DNA of 64,000 bases from Chamaecyparis obtusa (taxonomy: Eukaryota; Streptophyta; Pinopsida; Cupressales; Cupressaceae). Numbering within the stretch: position 1 is the first letter of the stretch; each line of letters begins with the position of its first letter. The stretch is from contig BSBK01000760.1 of the NCBI GenBank assembly GCA_027943335.1, positions 2,517,001-2,581,000 on the forward strand, given 5' to 3'. The position numbers and the translations under genes were made by a program. Positions 33,806 through 46,900 of this stretch are shown here, piece by piece. The notes under the pieces were generated by a model that was not told where the DNA came from, searched no databases, and was given only the letters and a program-made list of their open reading frames with translations.

Positions 33806-33878
33806 GTTTTCTTTCATGGGTAGCATGGTGCATTGCACCTGGGACTTGAGTTTCTTGGTTTATTTTTACATGTCATAG
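33801..33878 (+). repeat. 78-bp direct repeat, copy 1 (end of pol plus start of LTR of A)
   Basis: CTTGAGTTTTCTTTCATGGG through TTTTTACATGTCATAGGG is repeated at 34806-34883 with a few differences. It spans the pol stop, the region before the LTR and the first 50 bp of the LTR. Confidence 0.9.
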
Positions 33879-34805
33879 GGTAAAAGCACAAAGCTGTGTC
33901 ACGTTTCAGGACAACTTATCAGCGCAACTGAATTTGAGTATTTCTAACTAAAATTATTTTTTGTCAAACATATGGTCTAGCTAGATTCATTCTAGCTAAG
34001 TTAGATAAGTTCTTCACCTTTTCCAATTGAAAATATCTATCAAATGCATGTTTTATAACAATTACTAAAGAAATAAAATTATTTCAAAAAAGCTATGTTA
34101 GATATTTTTAATGATATTTTTACACATAAAAATACCCTTTTTTAGAGTACAGAGTCAAGATTATATCATATAATTTTTATAGTATTTTAATTAGATCTAA
34201 TATATTATAATTTCAAAATACTGCAAGTAGCTATTTTAACATTCGACAACAAGATGCTTCAAAAATAGAAAATAATAGTAAAGCTTATCAAAAAAATTGA
34301 AAATTCATATTTAACACTAGAGGAGAGAGTTATCTTCAAGAGTGTAATTTATTTTTTGAATGGTGTAGATTTGATAGGGGAAATTTGGCGCGAGATGAAA
34401 ACTGTCAAGTTTAGGTATGTTCGACTTTGAGTAGTTATAACAGAGAAAATATACATTGAAAACTAATTTTTCTTCTTTTCTGCACTAGCTATACATTTTA
34501 TCTATGACATATTTTGAAATCAAAGGAAAAAAGATTATTTGCATATACTTTTTTGTTGCGAACAAGACCTTCGTTTTTCAACATTTTTCAGCAAGTAAAA
34601 AATGGACTTAAAAAATTTAAAAACTATGTAAATTCTTGTTCAAAAAAAATTAAAAAAATTATAGGCATAAACTTCATCCACTTTTACACATTTCATTAGT
34701 TTATATCATCTCCAAATTTTAAACATAAATGCCATTTTTATGTCGTTAAAGTTAAAAAAATTGTGTGTTGTTGACCTTTTCCTTTATAAAAGTGTGACAC
34801 CGCTT
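33879..34805. other. 0.93-kb AT-rich insertion between the 78-bp repeats
   Basis: It has no coding potential I can recognise. Near its ends, AAAGCTGTGTCACGTTT (about 33890) and the reverse complement AAGCGGTGTCACACTTT are similar, giving weak terminal inverted repeats of about 17 bp with several mismatches. A non-autonomous DNA transposon is possible. The 78-bp flanks are far too long for a target duplication, so repair-associated duplication is an alternative. Confidence 0.55.
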
Positions 34806-34833
34806 CTTGAGTTTTCTTTCATGGGTAGCATGG

Positions 34834-36495
34834 TGCATTGCACCTGGGTCTTGAGTTTCTTGGTTTGTTTTTACATGTCATAAGGGATATGTCTAAGAAT
34901 CCTAATAGTTTTTAATGGTCCATCTTGTGTGGAAAAGCATCCTTTGGTATGCTTATAAACCAAGGATTCCTTAGTTCACTAGACTGTTCTTAATTTTTTT
35001 AGTGTCTTAGGAAATAATGTGTTTTAGGTTGCAGTAGTGTTTCAAAGGTCATTTTTCACCATTTTGTGTCTTTGGTTGACATTTGGAGTTTCTCCCACTT
35101 AGTGGGAGGTTTTTTTAAGATGATTTGCAGTTGTCAAATGTTGCAATTGTTGTATATGTTGTCAATGCAACATTTTACAATATTGTTGACTATTGCAACT
35201 ATGCCTCCACTGGCTCCAACTTCTTTTGAATAATTTGGAATGGTTTGGAGTCCTTGATATGTTATTTTAAACTCTGTCCAATCGAGAGATTGAGAAAGAG
35301 ATATACTTGTTGAAGAAAACTGAATGAAAAATGACATTTTTTTGAGAAAATCAAACATTCTATGAACCCGTATGGATTGAATCACTAGATCCATCAACAC
35401 AGGAGTGAACATTGGTGAATACACTTTCTATTACAATTTTTTTAAGAAGACTTGGTGACCGTTGGTGTGAGCTAAAGAATTCTTTGTCAGACCGTGTTAA
35501 AACAAAAAAGTCTCTTGTCTGGCATGGTCATGGGAATGTGGCCCTAACTCACAATCTCACCATTGGAACTTGATGCCACTAGTTGAAATACAGGTTAGGG
35601 AAATATACAATAAGACTCCAAATGCTCAGACTTAGGAAACCAGTTTCAAGGCATCAAACTTGATGCCCTAAGCTAAATATACATGTATTTAGCCAACGAC
35701 AAGAACAAAGACAAGTAGCAGCAGGATATAAATTGAATGGGATCAAGTTATTGAATGAATTGAAGGATTTAAAGACCACAAAACACTACCAAGTGGAAAC
35801 AGCTATCCTAGGTACCCATTTCTAGACCGTTCCATTAGATTCTAGCCTAATTTTATCACCTAGGCTAGTATACTATGTGAAAGTTTAAAGATGCAAGATT
35901 AGGGTATTTGTTATCTTTGTTTTGGAGTTTGTGAGTAGAATACTAGATGATCAGAGAGCCTATAACCATTGATCTTGGTCCCATATTCAACTCTAGTATT
36001 GAAAGGGAGACCACTATTGCTATCTGTTTGAAAAGGGGTATAAACCCAGAATTTTGGTGTTTGTAGAATTTGTCAAAACTAGTTATTTTGGAATTTGAAA
36101 TATTAGTATAAGAGGTCCTTAAGAATCTCATTAATCAACCTTGATCTAAGATTCAATGTGTGATTGGGTGGAAAAGGCCATTGTAGTAGGTCTAGTAAGA
36201 GTAAGGATGAATTTTGAGTTTTCTTGTCTGAAGGATTGATAGAGTCCAATTGTCAGTGAAAGTGAATCATCAGAAGCCTATGTGAAACCTATAATCCTTA
36301 ATGAAATCAGGGATTGGTGTGTATCAACCATCCACTATTGGAGATTGATAAGTAACCTTAGGAACACCATAAGTTTGGAGTTCTGGAGTTCAAGTCTGTG
36401 AGCAACTAGACTGACAGGAGTTATTGGATTGGAAGATATCATCTAATCATTGAAGGGTTAGGCCAACCTACACTTCTTGTTGTGTGCACGCTGCA
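34834..36495 (+). repeat. 3' LTR of element A
   Basis: It is 1662 bp, the same length as 10298-11959, and ends TGTGTGCACGCTGCA. It is preceded by the second copy of the 78-bp repeat. Confidence 0.9.
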
Positions 36496-36691
36496 CTAGA
36501 GAAGGTGCCCCCTCTCTCTCTCTCAATGGGCTAAAGGTTCATTATCCTCTTACAACAATAATTCAATCAAAATTGACATCAAAGTCCTAACCTAAGGCAC
36601 ATCTGCACATCAGTTTATCAAAAACCTAATTGATTATCTTAATTCCGCATCGGGGAATATTCTTGGAATATTCCTAATTTATCATAATTAT
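36496..36691. other. Spacer and presumed start of element D's LTR
   Basis: It begins CTAGAGAAGGTG, then a short (CT)n run. No LTR start could be fixed. The later part continues smoothly into the duplicated unit. Confidence 0.4.
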
Positions 36692-37767
36692 CTTTAATTG
36701 AATATTATTTGGCGATAAATGTCATTATTTATCCTAAAGTTGATTAATTGAATATGATGAATATTTAATTAATTCATTTAATTCTGCCACTTAATTATTT
36801 AATTAGATTTAATTACATTTATTCCTAATTATATTATTTAATTTTGACAATAAATCAAATCTCCTACGAATAATTGATTAAATATTTATTTAATTGATTA
36901 AATCCAAGTTGTCAATATTTAATAATATAGTTTTGAATAAAAGTTTGATTAAAATAATTGATTAACCCATAAATCAGTTATTTTAAATTTAAAATCAGTT
37001 AAGTTGAGAATAAATCACTTTATTTTTAAATTAATTCAAAATAAATCATGCACAATCAGAAAAGCAGGAAACTAGAAATTAACAACCAATTTTAAATTTA
37101 AACTCAACATGTGATTGTGAGTTGGAAATTGATCTAAAACTCTATTTTGAGTTAAAAGTTATTTTTGCATGATTTTGTGAGTTAATCTATTTCTAATTTC
37201 TTGTTGACTCAAAAATCAACTTGAGTTTATCAAGAGTGATTTATGGCTTTTCTCAATGCATCCTCAAGCCTTGGATTTCTATAAAATCAAAGCTCAACTC
37301 TTCATAACATATCTCTCAAATTTGCACAATTACTTTGGTGAATTTACAACTAAAGAACAAAGCTTTTGTGACAGACAATCTTGTGAGATCATTTCATAGT
37401 TTTTCATAGATTTTGCATACTTTTGCATTCATCTTCATAACATTTTTAGATTAATTACATATCATTTCAATTCATTCTAGATTAGTTTCATATCAAGCTT
37501 TTCTCTAATTGCATAAAAAAGCCAAAAAAAATAGATTAATTTGCATTCATATTTCATTGCTTTCATCATTTTAAATCCTTCATTTAGGTGTTGCATTGTC
37601 ACTGATCTTGGTCTAATATGAGAATACCATACTTGCACCTACTAGAAGGCAGTAAATCGCCTGGTTAGCTTAGTTTCATTTATTTGCAGATTTCAATTTT
37701 GCTAACCTCTAATGTTTTACTGAAGTGTTGTGTCCGCAGCTAGGTACAATTTTCACACACACATTTC
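36692..37767 (+). repeat. 3' part of an LTR of Gypsy-type element D
   Basis: The segment ends CAATTTTCACACACACATTTC immediately before a TGGCGCCC primer site, the normal place for an LTR end. A TATA-like CTATAAAATC lies at about 37280. The same sequence recurs at 39571-40646 in the tandem copy. The LTR start and the other LTR are not in the window or not recognised. Confidence 0.6.
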
Positions 37768-37785
37768 TGGCGCCCACCGTGGGGC
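37768..37785 (+). other. Primer-binding site of element D (copy 1; copy 2 at 40647-40664)
   Basis: TGGCGCCCACCGTGGGGC, near-identical to the site of element B (minus strand, 27706-27724). It indicates that D is a Gypsy element of related type on the plus strand. Only about 63 bp of D's leader follow before G. Confidence 0.7.
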
Positions 37786-40700
37786 CTTGAAACGGGTTTC
37801 CATTCTATTCTATTTTATCAAATTTCTATCATTTTTCTCGAACCCACATGTAATGTCCCCGCCAGGGAACCCATAAGGAATTAGGTCTATGACCTAAAAT
37901 TACAACTAATTTTTTTTTAACATTCTAACATATTATCATTACCATTCACAAGTACATTCCTCAAGGTTCCCTTAATGAATTCAATTACCATTATCAAGTA
38001 TTTCATTTTGTTACTTAATCTAACAAATTCTATTTCCATTTCAACTTCAATTTACATTGATTCCATTTCACATCAAAACCTATTACATTAATGAGCTAGT
38101 TGAATTAATTTTCTTTACCAAAATAACATGTAATTTACTTTTAGAAGTGAAACAAGCACACATTACTTATCTCATCCACTAAGTACATTTATTCTTTCAT
38201 ATTTATTTACTCCTTAACATTATCTATGCTCAACTCAATTGCACCATCAAAACTCAATTAAGCTTTTCCATTAAGAGTCCTTACTTTCTATTTTCAATAT
38301 AATAATAGAATGAGTGTAAAGTACTTAACCATATATTCCTAACCAACATAAACAATTTAATGAATCATTTTTTACACAAGTTTAACTTCCATAGATTATC
38401 AACTATAACCTTGTAAATAAAGGATTTATATTAAAACCTAGTTTGAATAACCAGACATCACTCACATTGAACTATACATTTAAGAAATCACATCCCATTA
38501 CTTCTTTCAATAACATACATGTTTCCTTTTACCTTATTACTTCACCTAGAGATACCCTTGAACCCTTAGCATATCTTTTCACTAACCATATATCAAAACA
38601 AGTTTCCTTTTAAAGAAGTTTACATCCATAAGTACTTTCATTACAAAGGTTTGCATAGAAGAATTAATTTCAATTTCATTTAAAATTCACAAGAGATATA
38701 AGGTAGCAATCTCTAATAACTTCACATATACATATACATAACTTATTTCTTACAATTTCTAATGTGCAGTAATTGTAATTATGTTAGAGCTACTTGTGAT
38801 GAATTAGCAGAGATTGAAGGCACTGATTCTACCCTTCACATATACATAACTTATTTCTTACAATTTCCTTTTACAAACATAATTACAGTTACTACACATT
38901 GCCCAAAGGCATATAGAAAGATAATTACATCAAGTTTCCCAAGGGCTTACAATACATCTTTAAATCTTGATAACAAAAGATAGAGATACATGATACACGA
39001 ACATAATCTTCACCACTGAACAACTTAGAATCCAAGCCACGACACGAACCATGAACAATACCTCAAAAGAGATTTGCCACCCAACCATGTGAAACTAATA
39101 AAGTTCCATCCCCCGTGCTAGGAGATAGAACCAAGGTACTCTCAAGACCTTAAGGCAATCTAAGTCTTAAATACCAATAAATCCAAGACTCAAAATAAAA
39201 AGAATAAGGCACATAAAAATATCATCATATTAAAACACCAAAGTTAAGGTTCTAGGAGACCACCTAAGTGAGTGTCATCACACAACCTGTATATTGGGAT
39301 CCTTCCCGGCAACCATGTAACCCTGGTCCCCCCTTTATGAATAGGGAGCCATCTTGGCAGTTATCCTTGGTTCCAGTACTTCAATCAGGTCTGTGTGGCC
39401 ATTATTATATTTTCTTTCATTATCTTTTGAATCCCCCCTTCCCAAGTTAATTTTTAAGGTTGTCACTTTTTACAAACCCACCCATAGGATCATCTGGCAA
39501 CCACTTTAAGGTTCCAACACCTATGGTGAGCCAATCACTTAGGGTTCTTATCCCCTTACCCTATCACAATCTTTAATTGAATATTATTTGGCGATAAATG
39601 TCATTATTTATCCTAAAGTTGATTAATTGAATATGATGAATATTTAATTAATTCATTTAATTCTGCCACTTAATTATTTAATTAGATTTAATTACATTTA
39701 TTCCTAATTATATTATTTAATTTTGACAATAAATCAAATCTCCTACGAATAATTGATTAAATATTTATTTAATTGATTAAATCCAAGTTGTCAATATTTA
39801 ATAATATAGTTTTGAATAAAAGTTTGATTAAAATAATTGATTAACCCATAAATCAGTTATTTTAAATTTAAAATCAGTTAAGTTGAGAATAAATCACTTT
39901 ATTTTTAAATTAATTCAAAATAAATCATGCACAATCAGAAAAGCAGGAAACTAGAAATTAACAACCAATTTTAAATTTAAACTCAACATGTGATTGTGAG
40001 TTGGAAATTGATCTAAAACTCTATTTTGAGTTAAAAGTTATTTTTGCATGATTTTGTGAGTTAATCTATTTCTAATTTCTTGTTGACTCAAAAATCAACT
40101 TGAGTTTATCAAGAGTGATTTATGGCTTTTCTCAATGCATCCTCAAGCCTTGGATTTCTATAAAATCAAAGCTCAACTCTTCATAACATATCTCTCAAAT
40201 TTGCACAATTACTTTGGTGAATTTACAACTAAAGAACAAAGCTTTTGTGACAGACAATCTTGTGAGATCATTTCATAGTTTTTCATAGATTTTGCATACT
40301 TTTGCATTCATCTTCATAACATTTTTAGATTAATTACATATCATTTCAATTCATTCTAGATTAGTTTCATATCAAGCTTTTCTCTAATTGCATAAAAAAG
40401 CCAAAAAAAATAGATTAATTTGCATTCATATTTCATTGCTTTCATCATTTTAAATCCTTCATTTAGGTGTTGCATTGTCACTGATCTTGGTCTAATATGA
40501 GAATACCATACTTGCACCTACTAGAAGGCAGTAAATCGCCTGGTTAGCTTAGTTTCATTTATTTGCAGATTTCAATTTTGCTAACCTCTAATGTTTTACT
40601 GAAGTGTTGTGTCCGCAGCTAGGTACAATTTTCACACACACATTTCTGGCGCCCACCGTGGGGCCTTGAAACGGGTTTCCATTCTATTCTATTTTATCAA

Positions 40701-42485
40701 ATTTCTATCATTTTTCTCGAACCCACATGTAATGTCCCCGCCAGGGAACCCATAAGGAATTAGGTCTATGACCTAAAATTACAACTAATTTTTTTTTAAC
40801 ATTCTAACATATTATCATTACCATTCACAAGTACATTCCTCAAGGTTCCCTTAATGAATTCAATTACCATTATCAAGTATTTCATTTTGTTACTTAATCT
40901 AACAAATTCTATTTCCATTTCAACTTCAATTTACATTGATTCCATTTCACATCAAAACCTATTACATTAATGAGCTAGTTGAATTAATTTTCTTTACCAA
41001 AATAACATGTAATTTACTTTTAGAAGTGAAACAAGCACACATTACTTATCTCATCCACTAAGTACATTTATTCTTTCATATTTATTTACTCCTTAACATT
41101 ATCTATGCTCAACTCAATTGCACCATCAAAACTCAATTAAGCTTTTCCATTAAGAGTCCTTACTTTCTATTTTCAATATAATAATAGAATGAGTGTAAAG
41201 TACTTAACCATATATTCCTAACCAACATAAACAATTTAATGAATCATTTTTTCCACAAGTTTAACTTCCATAGATTATCAACTATAACCTTGTAAATAAA
41301 GGATTTATATTAAAACCTAGTTTGAATAACCAGACATCACTCACATTGAACTATACATTTAAGAAATCACATCCCATTACTTCTTTCAATAACATACATG
41401 TTTCCTTTTACCTTATTACTTCACCTAGAGATACCCTTGAACCCTTAGCATATCTTTTCACTAACCATATATCAAAACAAGTTTCCTTTTAAAGAAGCTT
41501 ACATCCATAAGTACTTTCATTACAAAGGTTTGCATAGAAGAATTAATTTCAATTTCATTTAAAATTCACAAGAGATATAAGGTAGCAATCTCTAATAACT
41601 TCACATATACATATACATAACTTATTTCTTACAATTTCTAATGTGCAGTAATTGTAATTATGTTAGAGCTACTTGTGATGAATTAGCAGAGATTGAAGGC
41701 ACTGATTCTACCCTTCACATATACATAACTTATTTCTTACAATTTCCTTTTACAAACATAATTACAGTTACTACACATTGCCCAAAGGCATATAGAAAGA
41801 TAATTACATCAAGTTTCCCAAGGGCTTACAATACATCTTTAAATCTTGATAACAAAAGATAGAGATACATGATACAAGAACATAATCTTCACCACTGAAC
41901 AACTTAGAATCCAAGCCACGACACGAACCATGAACAATACCTCAAAAGAGATTTTCCACCCAACCATGTGAAACTAATAAAGTTCCATCCCCCGTGCTAG
42001 GAGATAGAACCAAGGTACTCTCAAGACCTTAAGGCAATCTAAGTCTTAAATACCAATAAATCCAAGACTCAAAATAAAAAGAATAAGGCACATAAAAATA
42101 TCATCATATTAAAACACCAAAGTTAAGGTTCTAGGAGACCACCTAAGTGAGTGTCATCACACAACCTGTATATTGGGATCCTTCCCGGCAACCATGTAAC
42201 CCTGGTCCCCCCTTTATGAATAGGGAGCCATCTTGGCAGTTATCCTTGGTTCCAGTACTTCAATCAGGTCTGTGTGGCCATTATTATATTTTCTTTCATT
42301 ATCTTTTGAATCCCCCCTTCCCAAGTTAATTTTTAAGGTTGTCACTTTTTACAAACCCACCCATAGGATCATCTGGCAACCACTTTAAGGTTCCAACACC
42401 TATGGTGAGCCAATCACTTAGGGTTCTTATCCCCTTACCCTATCACAATCCACAAATACAAGATAACAATACCAAGTATAGACCC

Positions 42486-43710
42486 TGTTGGAATTAGGAG
42501 AGATAGATACTAAGAGGGGAGGGGTGAATTAGTGCCTTCAAAACTTTACTTGTAAAACCTTTCAGATCTAATACCATAAATAGTGATAACCAACCAATAT
42601 AACTTGAATATAATTGCATGAATCATTTATCCACTTAACATTAGTAAGTAAACAACATGAAATCCATAACACAATCACATGACACAAGTATTTTGGTAAT
42701 GCAGAAACACTTGTTAGAAGATAAAAACTGCGGTGGGGATGACACCCACAAATTCTTCACTACTGCAGATAGAAAAGGTTTTCTTGTTAGGGCTACAAGT
42801 TTTGATCACTTCTAGTGATCTCACCCTATTAAGAGTGACATGTTAGATCAGCTAGATCTACCTAGTTATAAGATTTTAGCAACACTAATGAAGTGTGCAC
42901 TCGGTTAAGAGATTTACATAAGATTGTTAAGTCTACTCTGTTAAGAGATTTTATCCAAAAACTCTATTACAATTTTCAGAAAGCAATAGGTAATTTATCT
43001 TCTTATTTGACACTCAATTGTCTATTAGAGATCTATAATCTCTAATAAAAATATCACCTTACTTGTGATGAATCTCTGCTCTAAATTTTCTCGGTAGCCT
43101 CTGCTAATTCTGCTCAAGCGGAATTCTATTGTGCTCAGTTCTGTTCTGTAAACTGATAGACTTGAAGATAGGCAAAATGCTTCAAGTGCTCCGTGATTCA
43201 TATATCATCTCTCTTCAAAAATGATGTGAACACATAAATATATAGTGTTCTATTTTTGCCGCTTTAACATAATTAGGTTACACACTATAATCATAACCCT
43301 AAGATCCACGGTGTATAATGATAACCTAGATCATCTATTACAAAAGATATACATTGTATTTAATTAATATCATTACATTAAATGTTCCTCGATATTGGTA
43401 AAACATTTTACAAACTGTTGTAACCATTTGCATAGAAGAATGTGCCATTCCTGATTACTATGCCATTTCTTGTGATCCTCGGTAAACACTGTGTAAACTG
43501 ATTGGTGTATACTGTGATTCTCGGTGTATACTATCTATCGGTGTCGGTGTGTGCTGGTGCTTGGTAAACTGTCTACTGCTCGGTGTATAGGCTTTACCGA
43601 CTAGTCTGTTCTGATTTATGTTACCGATTAGCTCATTGTAAGTGACTGACCGATATCTATACATACCTTTGGTACTAATGACAACCTTAGAAGGCTCAAT
43701 AGAGCTATCA
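42486..43710 (-). repeat. 3' LTR of element C
   Basis: It pairs with 49604-50828. The outer part (CTAAGAGGGGAGGGGTGAATTAG and, further in, GATGACACCCACAAATTCTT) resembles the LTR of Copia element E at 54457. Confidence 0.92.
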
Positions 43711-43724
43711 ATCTCCCCCTTTGG
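43711..43724 (-). promoter_or_regulatory. Polypurine tract of element C
   Basis: On the minus strand CCAAAGGGGGAGAT directly precedes the LTR. The same tract is found next to E's LTR at 55762. Confidence 0.85.
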
Positions 43725-43972
43725 CATTAGTATCAAAACTTCAAATGTATAAAGAAAAAAATCTCTATGTGACTTATATCTCCTTATATCACCGCCATAT
43801 ACATATACACATCAAAAAATTTCTAAGTACTAAGTACTCCCCCTCGGTGCATGCTCCTGGTAATATAGTATACATAGCATTCATGTACATAATATTTGGC
43901 ATAATAACATCTGATACATTGTTTTCCCCCTTTTTGATAGTAATGCCAAATACAAAATTTGAGGTAGTATAC

Positions 43973-46900
43973 TCACAGCTTATCAAAAATTGACTGATGG
44001 GTTTTCTTCAGTGACTCTAAGAGATTTTCCCATTCCTCTTTCAAGTTGGTGAGAGAAATGTGCTCAACACCGACTTGTGCATGCATGCCAAAGATGTTTT
44101 CTAACACCAAAATTTCTAGTGTTGCAACTAATAGCTCAACTTTGACAATGTGGGCTTCAAAAATCTTCAAGTACGGAATGAGTTTGGTCTGCAACTCAGT
44201 AACCTGATCTATCAAGTGCACTTCTTATTTCTTCAAATCTGCTATAAACTACCGGAGTTCTTGAACTTGGTGAATATGCTTTAGGAAAGCTTGTGGCTCG
44301 GTGATAGCTGCATTGGTACTCAACTATATTTCTGCTTCTAAACCTTTGATCTTTTCACTGACTTCAACAATGAAGATGTCTAGAGTACATAGCTTCAATA
44401 AGTATTGACAAATTGTCTGGGTGATGGATTTTGTTTCAATAATTACCTCAGATAATTTGACCTTAAGTAATGCCACTTCTTGGCTGATTTTATCGGCTAA
44501 TTTGTGCTGTATTTTAGATTTTGCCCTTTCTTCAATTTTTTTTTCTGCATCGATGTCCGGGGCATTGATCTTCTCAGCAAGTGTAGCAAGTTGATCTATA
44601 ATAGGCGTATCCTCATCAATGTGTATCTCAGGTACTACTTGTTGGAGGATATCCCACACATCATTTAGTACTTCTTTTCTTTTGTGCTCTTGCTTTAGCT
44701 TCTCTTGCGCTTCCTTTCTTGAACACAATTCCCCATATTTACTCAATTCCTTGAGGCTTAGGGTCCTCAGGTCACACTCAGGTAAAATAATCACTTCATC
44801 TAGGGTGACCAACCCTTTTCCTTTCTTTTTCTTCTTTTGTGCTAGGGGTTATTTCTTCTCAATGATAGCAATGGATCTATCTCCATTCTTCAGAGTGTCC
44901 TTCCCTATTAGCACTTGTTCTTCCTTCTTCTACTCCTTGGTAGTGGTGGTCTCAGTTGTTGTAGTAGGAGTCTCAGTTGTGGTGTTCAGTGGAATCACCT
45001 CGGTTGCCTGTGGTTCTTGTGTGTCCTTTGGTGCATCTATTTCTATTGGTTTGGTGGAAGGTGCCTCTGTATGTGTAGGCTCATTTGTCTCGGTAGGTTT
45101 TTCTGTGTTGATATCTAGTTGTATCTTTGTTTTGCTCAGGATTTGAGCCATCGGGTTGTACTTGGGAAAGAATTTTTCCTACTTCGGCAAGTACAAGAAG
45201 TTCACCTGGTAGTGATGTAAATAGATTGGTAGTGTGTTGTGCTTCATCTTTGTTTGGTGCAATATTTACATCTTCATCATCTTGGTCATCAAGATCACCA
45301 TGTGTGATGTCTACAATGAGTACATCGTCATCGGTTTTCTTCTCCAGTTGGATTTCAAATTTGTCTGGTGCATCCTGTGAAACTTTTATTTCTTCCTTGT
45401 CCTTGGTTATAATAATTGCCTTGGTAACTGATATACCGGTACTCTTTGACTTCTTTGCTGGTCCTTCATCAATGTAAATACCTTTTCCCTTAGGATTTTT
45501 TCTCTTCTTAGATAGGTTCAAAAATGCTTGTTTCTCAACTTTTTCTTCTTCTTTCAGAATTGATGTCCATATAGAATCTGTAGTGACATCCATATCTACT
45601 ACATTGTCATCCATGATCATTAAGGCTCTATTCTTGATCATAAAGTTTTCTTGGTACTTGGTCAAGTATTCACTGACTTGCCCAAAGCTTAAGTATGCGG
45701 CTTCCCGAACTAGAGAGTGTTCTCTCTTTCTCTTCTCGGTGTCTAATGCAACAACCCATTTCTCAGTAATTATATCATCCAACTTCTTCGGTAATGCACA
45801 TGAAAACTCCATTGGAACTTTCTTAAACTTTATCATCATTTGGATGACAGCCTCTTCAATTTTAGTTTGATCTTCTTTTGACATTTTGTCAAATCTATCT
45901 AGCGAAGGATCAGTGAGGTCTCCATGTTCAATTATGTCCTCAATGACTTCATCTATTGTTTTGGTCTTGCTACTGACCACTTTGAATTAATTTATATCAT
46001 CCTCTATCTTTGTATCCTCTAAATCTTCCTTATTTCTTATATATTTCCTCTTTTTCTTTGGTGCCTCAGCTATTGTCTTGTTCTTTCTCTTAATGTATTT
46101 CTTCGTCGGTGTAGTTGCTCTTATTTTTGTTACTTTTATTGCTTCTTCTTTCTCAATAGGTGGTGTTGTAGTTGATGAACATGTCTTCATACCTTCATGT
46201 ATCGGTGACTGCATCTTTGTAGGAATTTCAGGTGGAGGAACCTGTGTAGGATCTACTTCTTTGTCTAACTCAATCTCCTCACTATCATATGGTTTGTCGG
46301 CTAACTGTAGCTGACCTTTAGTTGCCTGCTCAACTGATATTCCTTCAAATGTTTCTGACTTATCTCCATATTTTGCAATGAGATCCTTCTTCATTTTCTT
46401 TACCTTTCTGTGAATTTTACCGATCTCAATATTAGTAGATATTCTAGATTTAGCTTCTTCGTATACTCCGAACCTAGTGGCTATGGGATCCTTCTGTACT
46501 GTAAGTAGTGCATTAATAGATTTTAGTGCAAAATCATGATTCATCTCATATCCCATCAGTGCCAACCATTTTATCCTAGGCTCAATTGCTTTTATCATGG
46601 TATAATCGGTGTCGACCACAAAACATATGTCATCTTCAAATTTCTGAACTAATTCCCTTGGAATTCTGCTTCTCTTTTGCATTTTGGTTTGAAATTTAGT
46701 GAAGTAAGCATTAAAATTTTCATTCAACTTGTCTCCTAACTTGTTCATCATTTCACTAATCTATTTTGTTATCGGTACATCCGGTATCTAGTTTACTTTA
46801 CTGGTGCCAGGCACAAACTTTTGTAAATAGAAGAATATGCATGCAAGTAGAGATCCATACTTACATGTGTTTGATTTCTTTTTCCTTATAGTATTCATAT

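Larger units (their letters stand above)
10298..36495 (+). mobile_element. Ty3/Gypsy chromovirus-type element A, split by nested insertions
   Basis: Two LTRs of identical length (1662 bp; 10298-11959 and 34834-36495) begin TGCA and end TGCA. Between them lie, in order, the primer-binding site, gag, protease, RT, RNase H, integrase and chromodomain, all on the plus strand, which is the chromovirus order. Element B, a solo LTR and a 0.93-kb segment are inserted. About a dozen mismatches in the first hundred aligned LTR bases make A clearly older than B. No clear 5-bp target duplication was found: AAAGG is on the left and CTAGA on the right. Confidence 0.9.
36692..42449 (+). repeat. 2879-bp tandem duplication (two units)
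   Basis: Unit 1 is 36692-39570 and unit 2 is 39571-42449. Every landmark recurs at exactly +2879: the primer site at 37768/40647, the TGTAATG start at 37849/40728, and two short frames at 38762/41641 and 39268/42147. Only about four substitutions were seen, for example near 38372, 38617, 38998 and 39073. The junctions carry short A/T similarity (ATCATAAT against ATCACAAT). Each unit holds D's LTR end, D's primer site and the first 1722 bp of G. An assembly artefact must be considered. Confidence 0.95.

Noticed and set aside
10288..36506. AGAGAAAGG/AGAGAAGG as target duplication of element A
   Set aside because: The right copy does not adjoin the LTR end and lies in GA/CT-rich sequence; a 5-bp match at the true ends is absent.
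38762..42329. Identical 73- and 60-residue frames in both tandem units
   Set aside because: Their identity only reflects the 2879-bp duplication; no domain and no codon signal.
44619..45870. Plus-strand frames of up to 175 residues, Ser/Val-rich
   Set aside because: Complement shadows of the Lys/Glu/Thr-rich ORF2 of element C.
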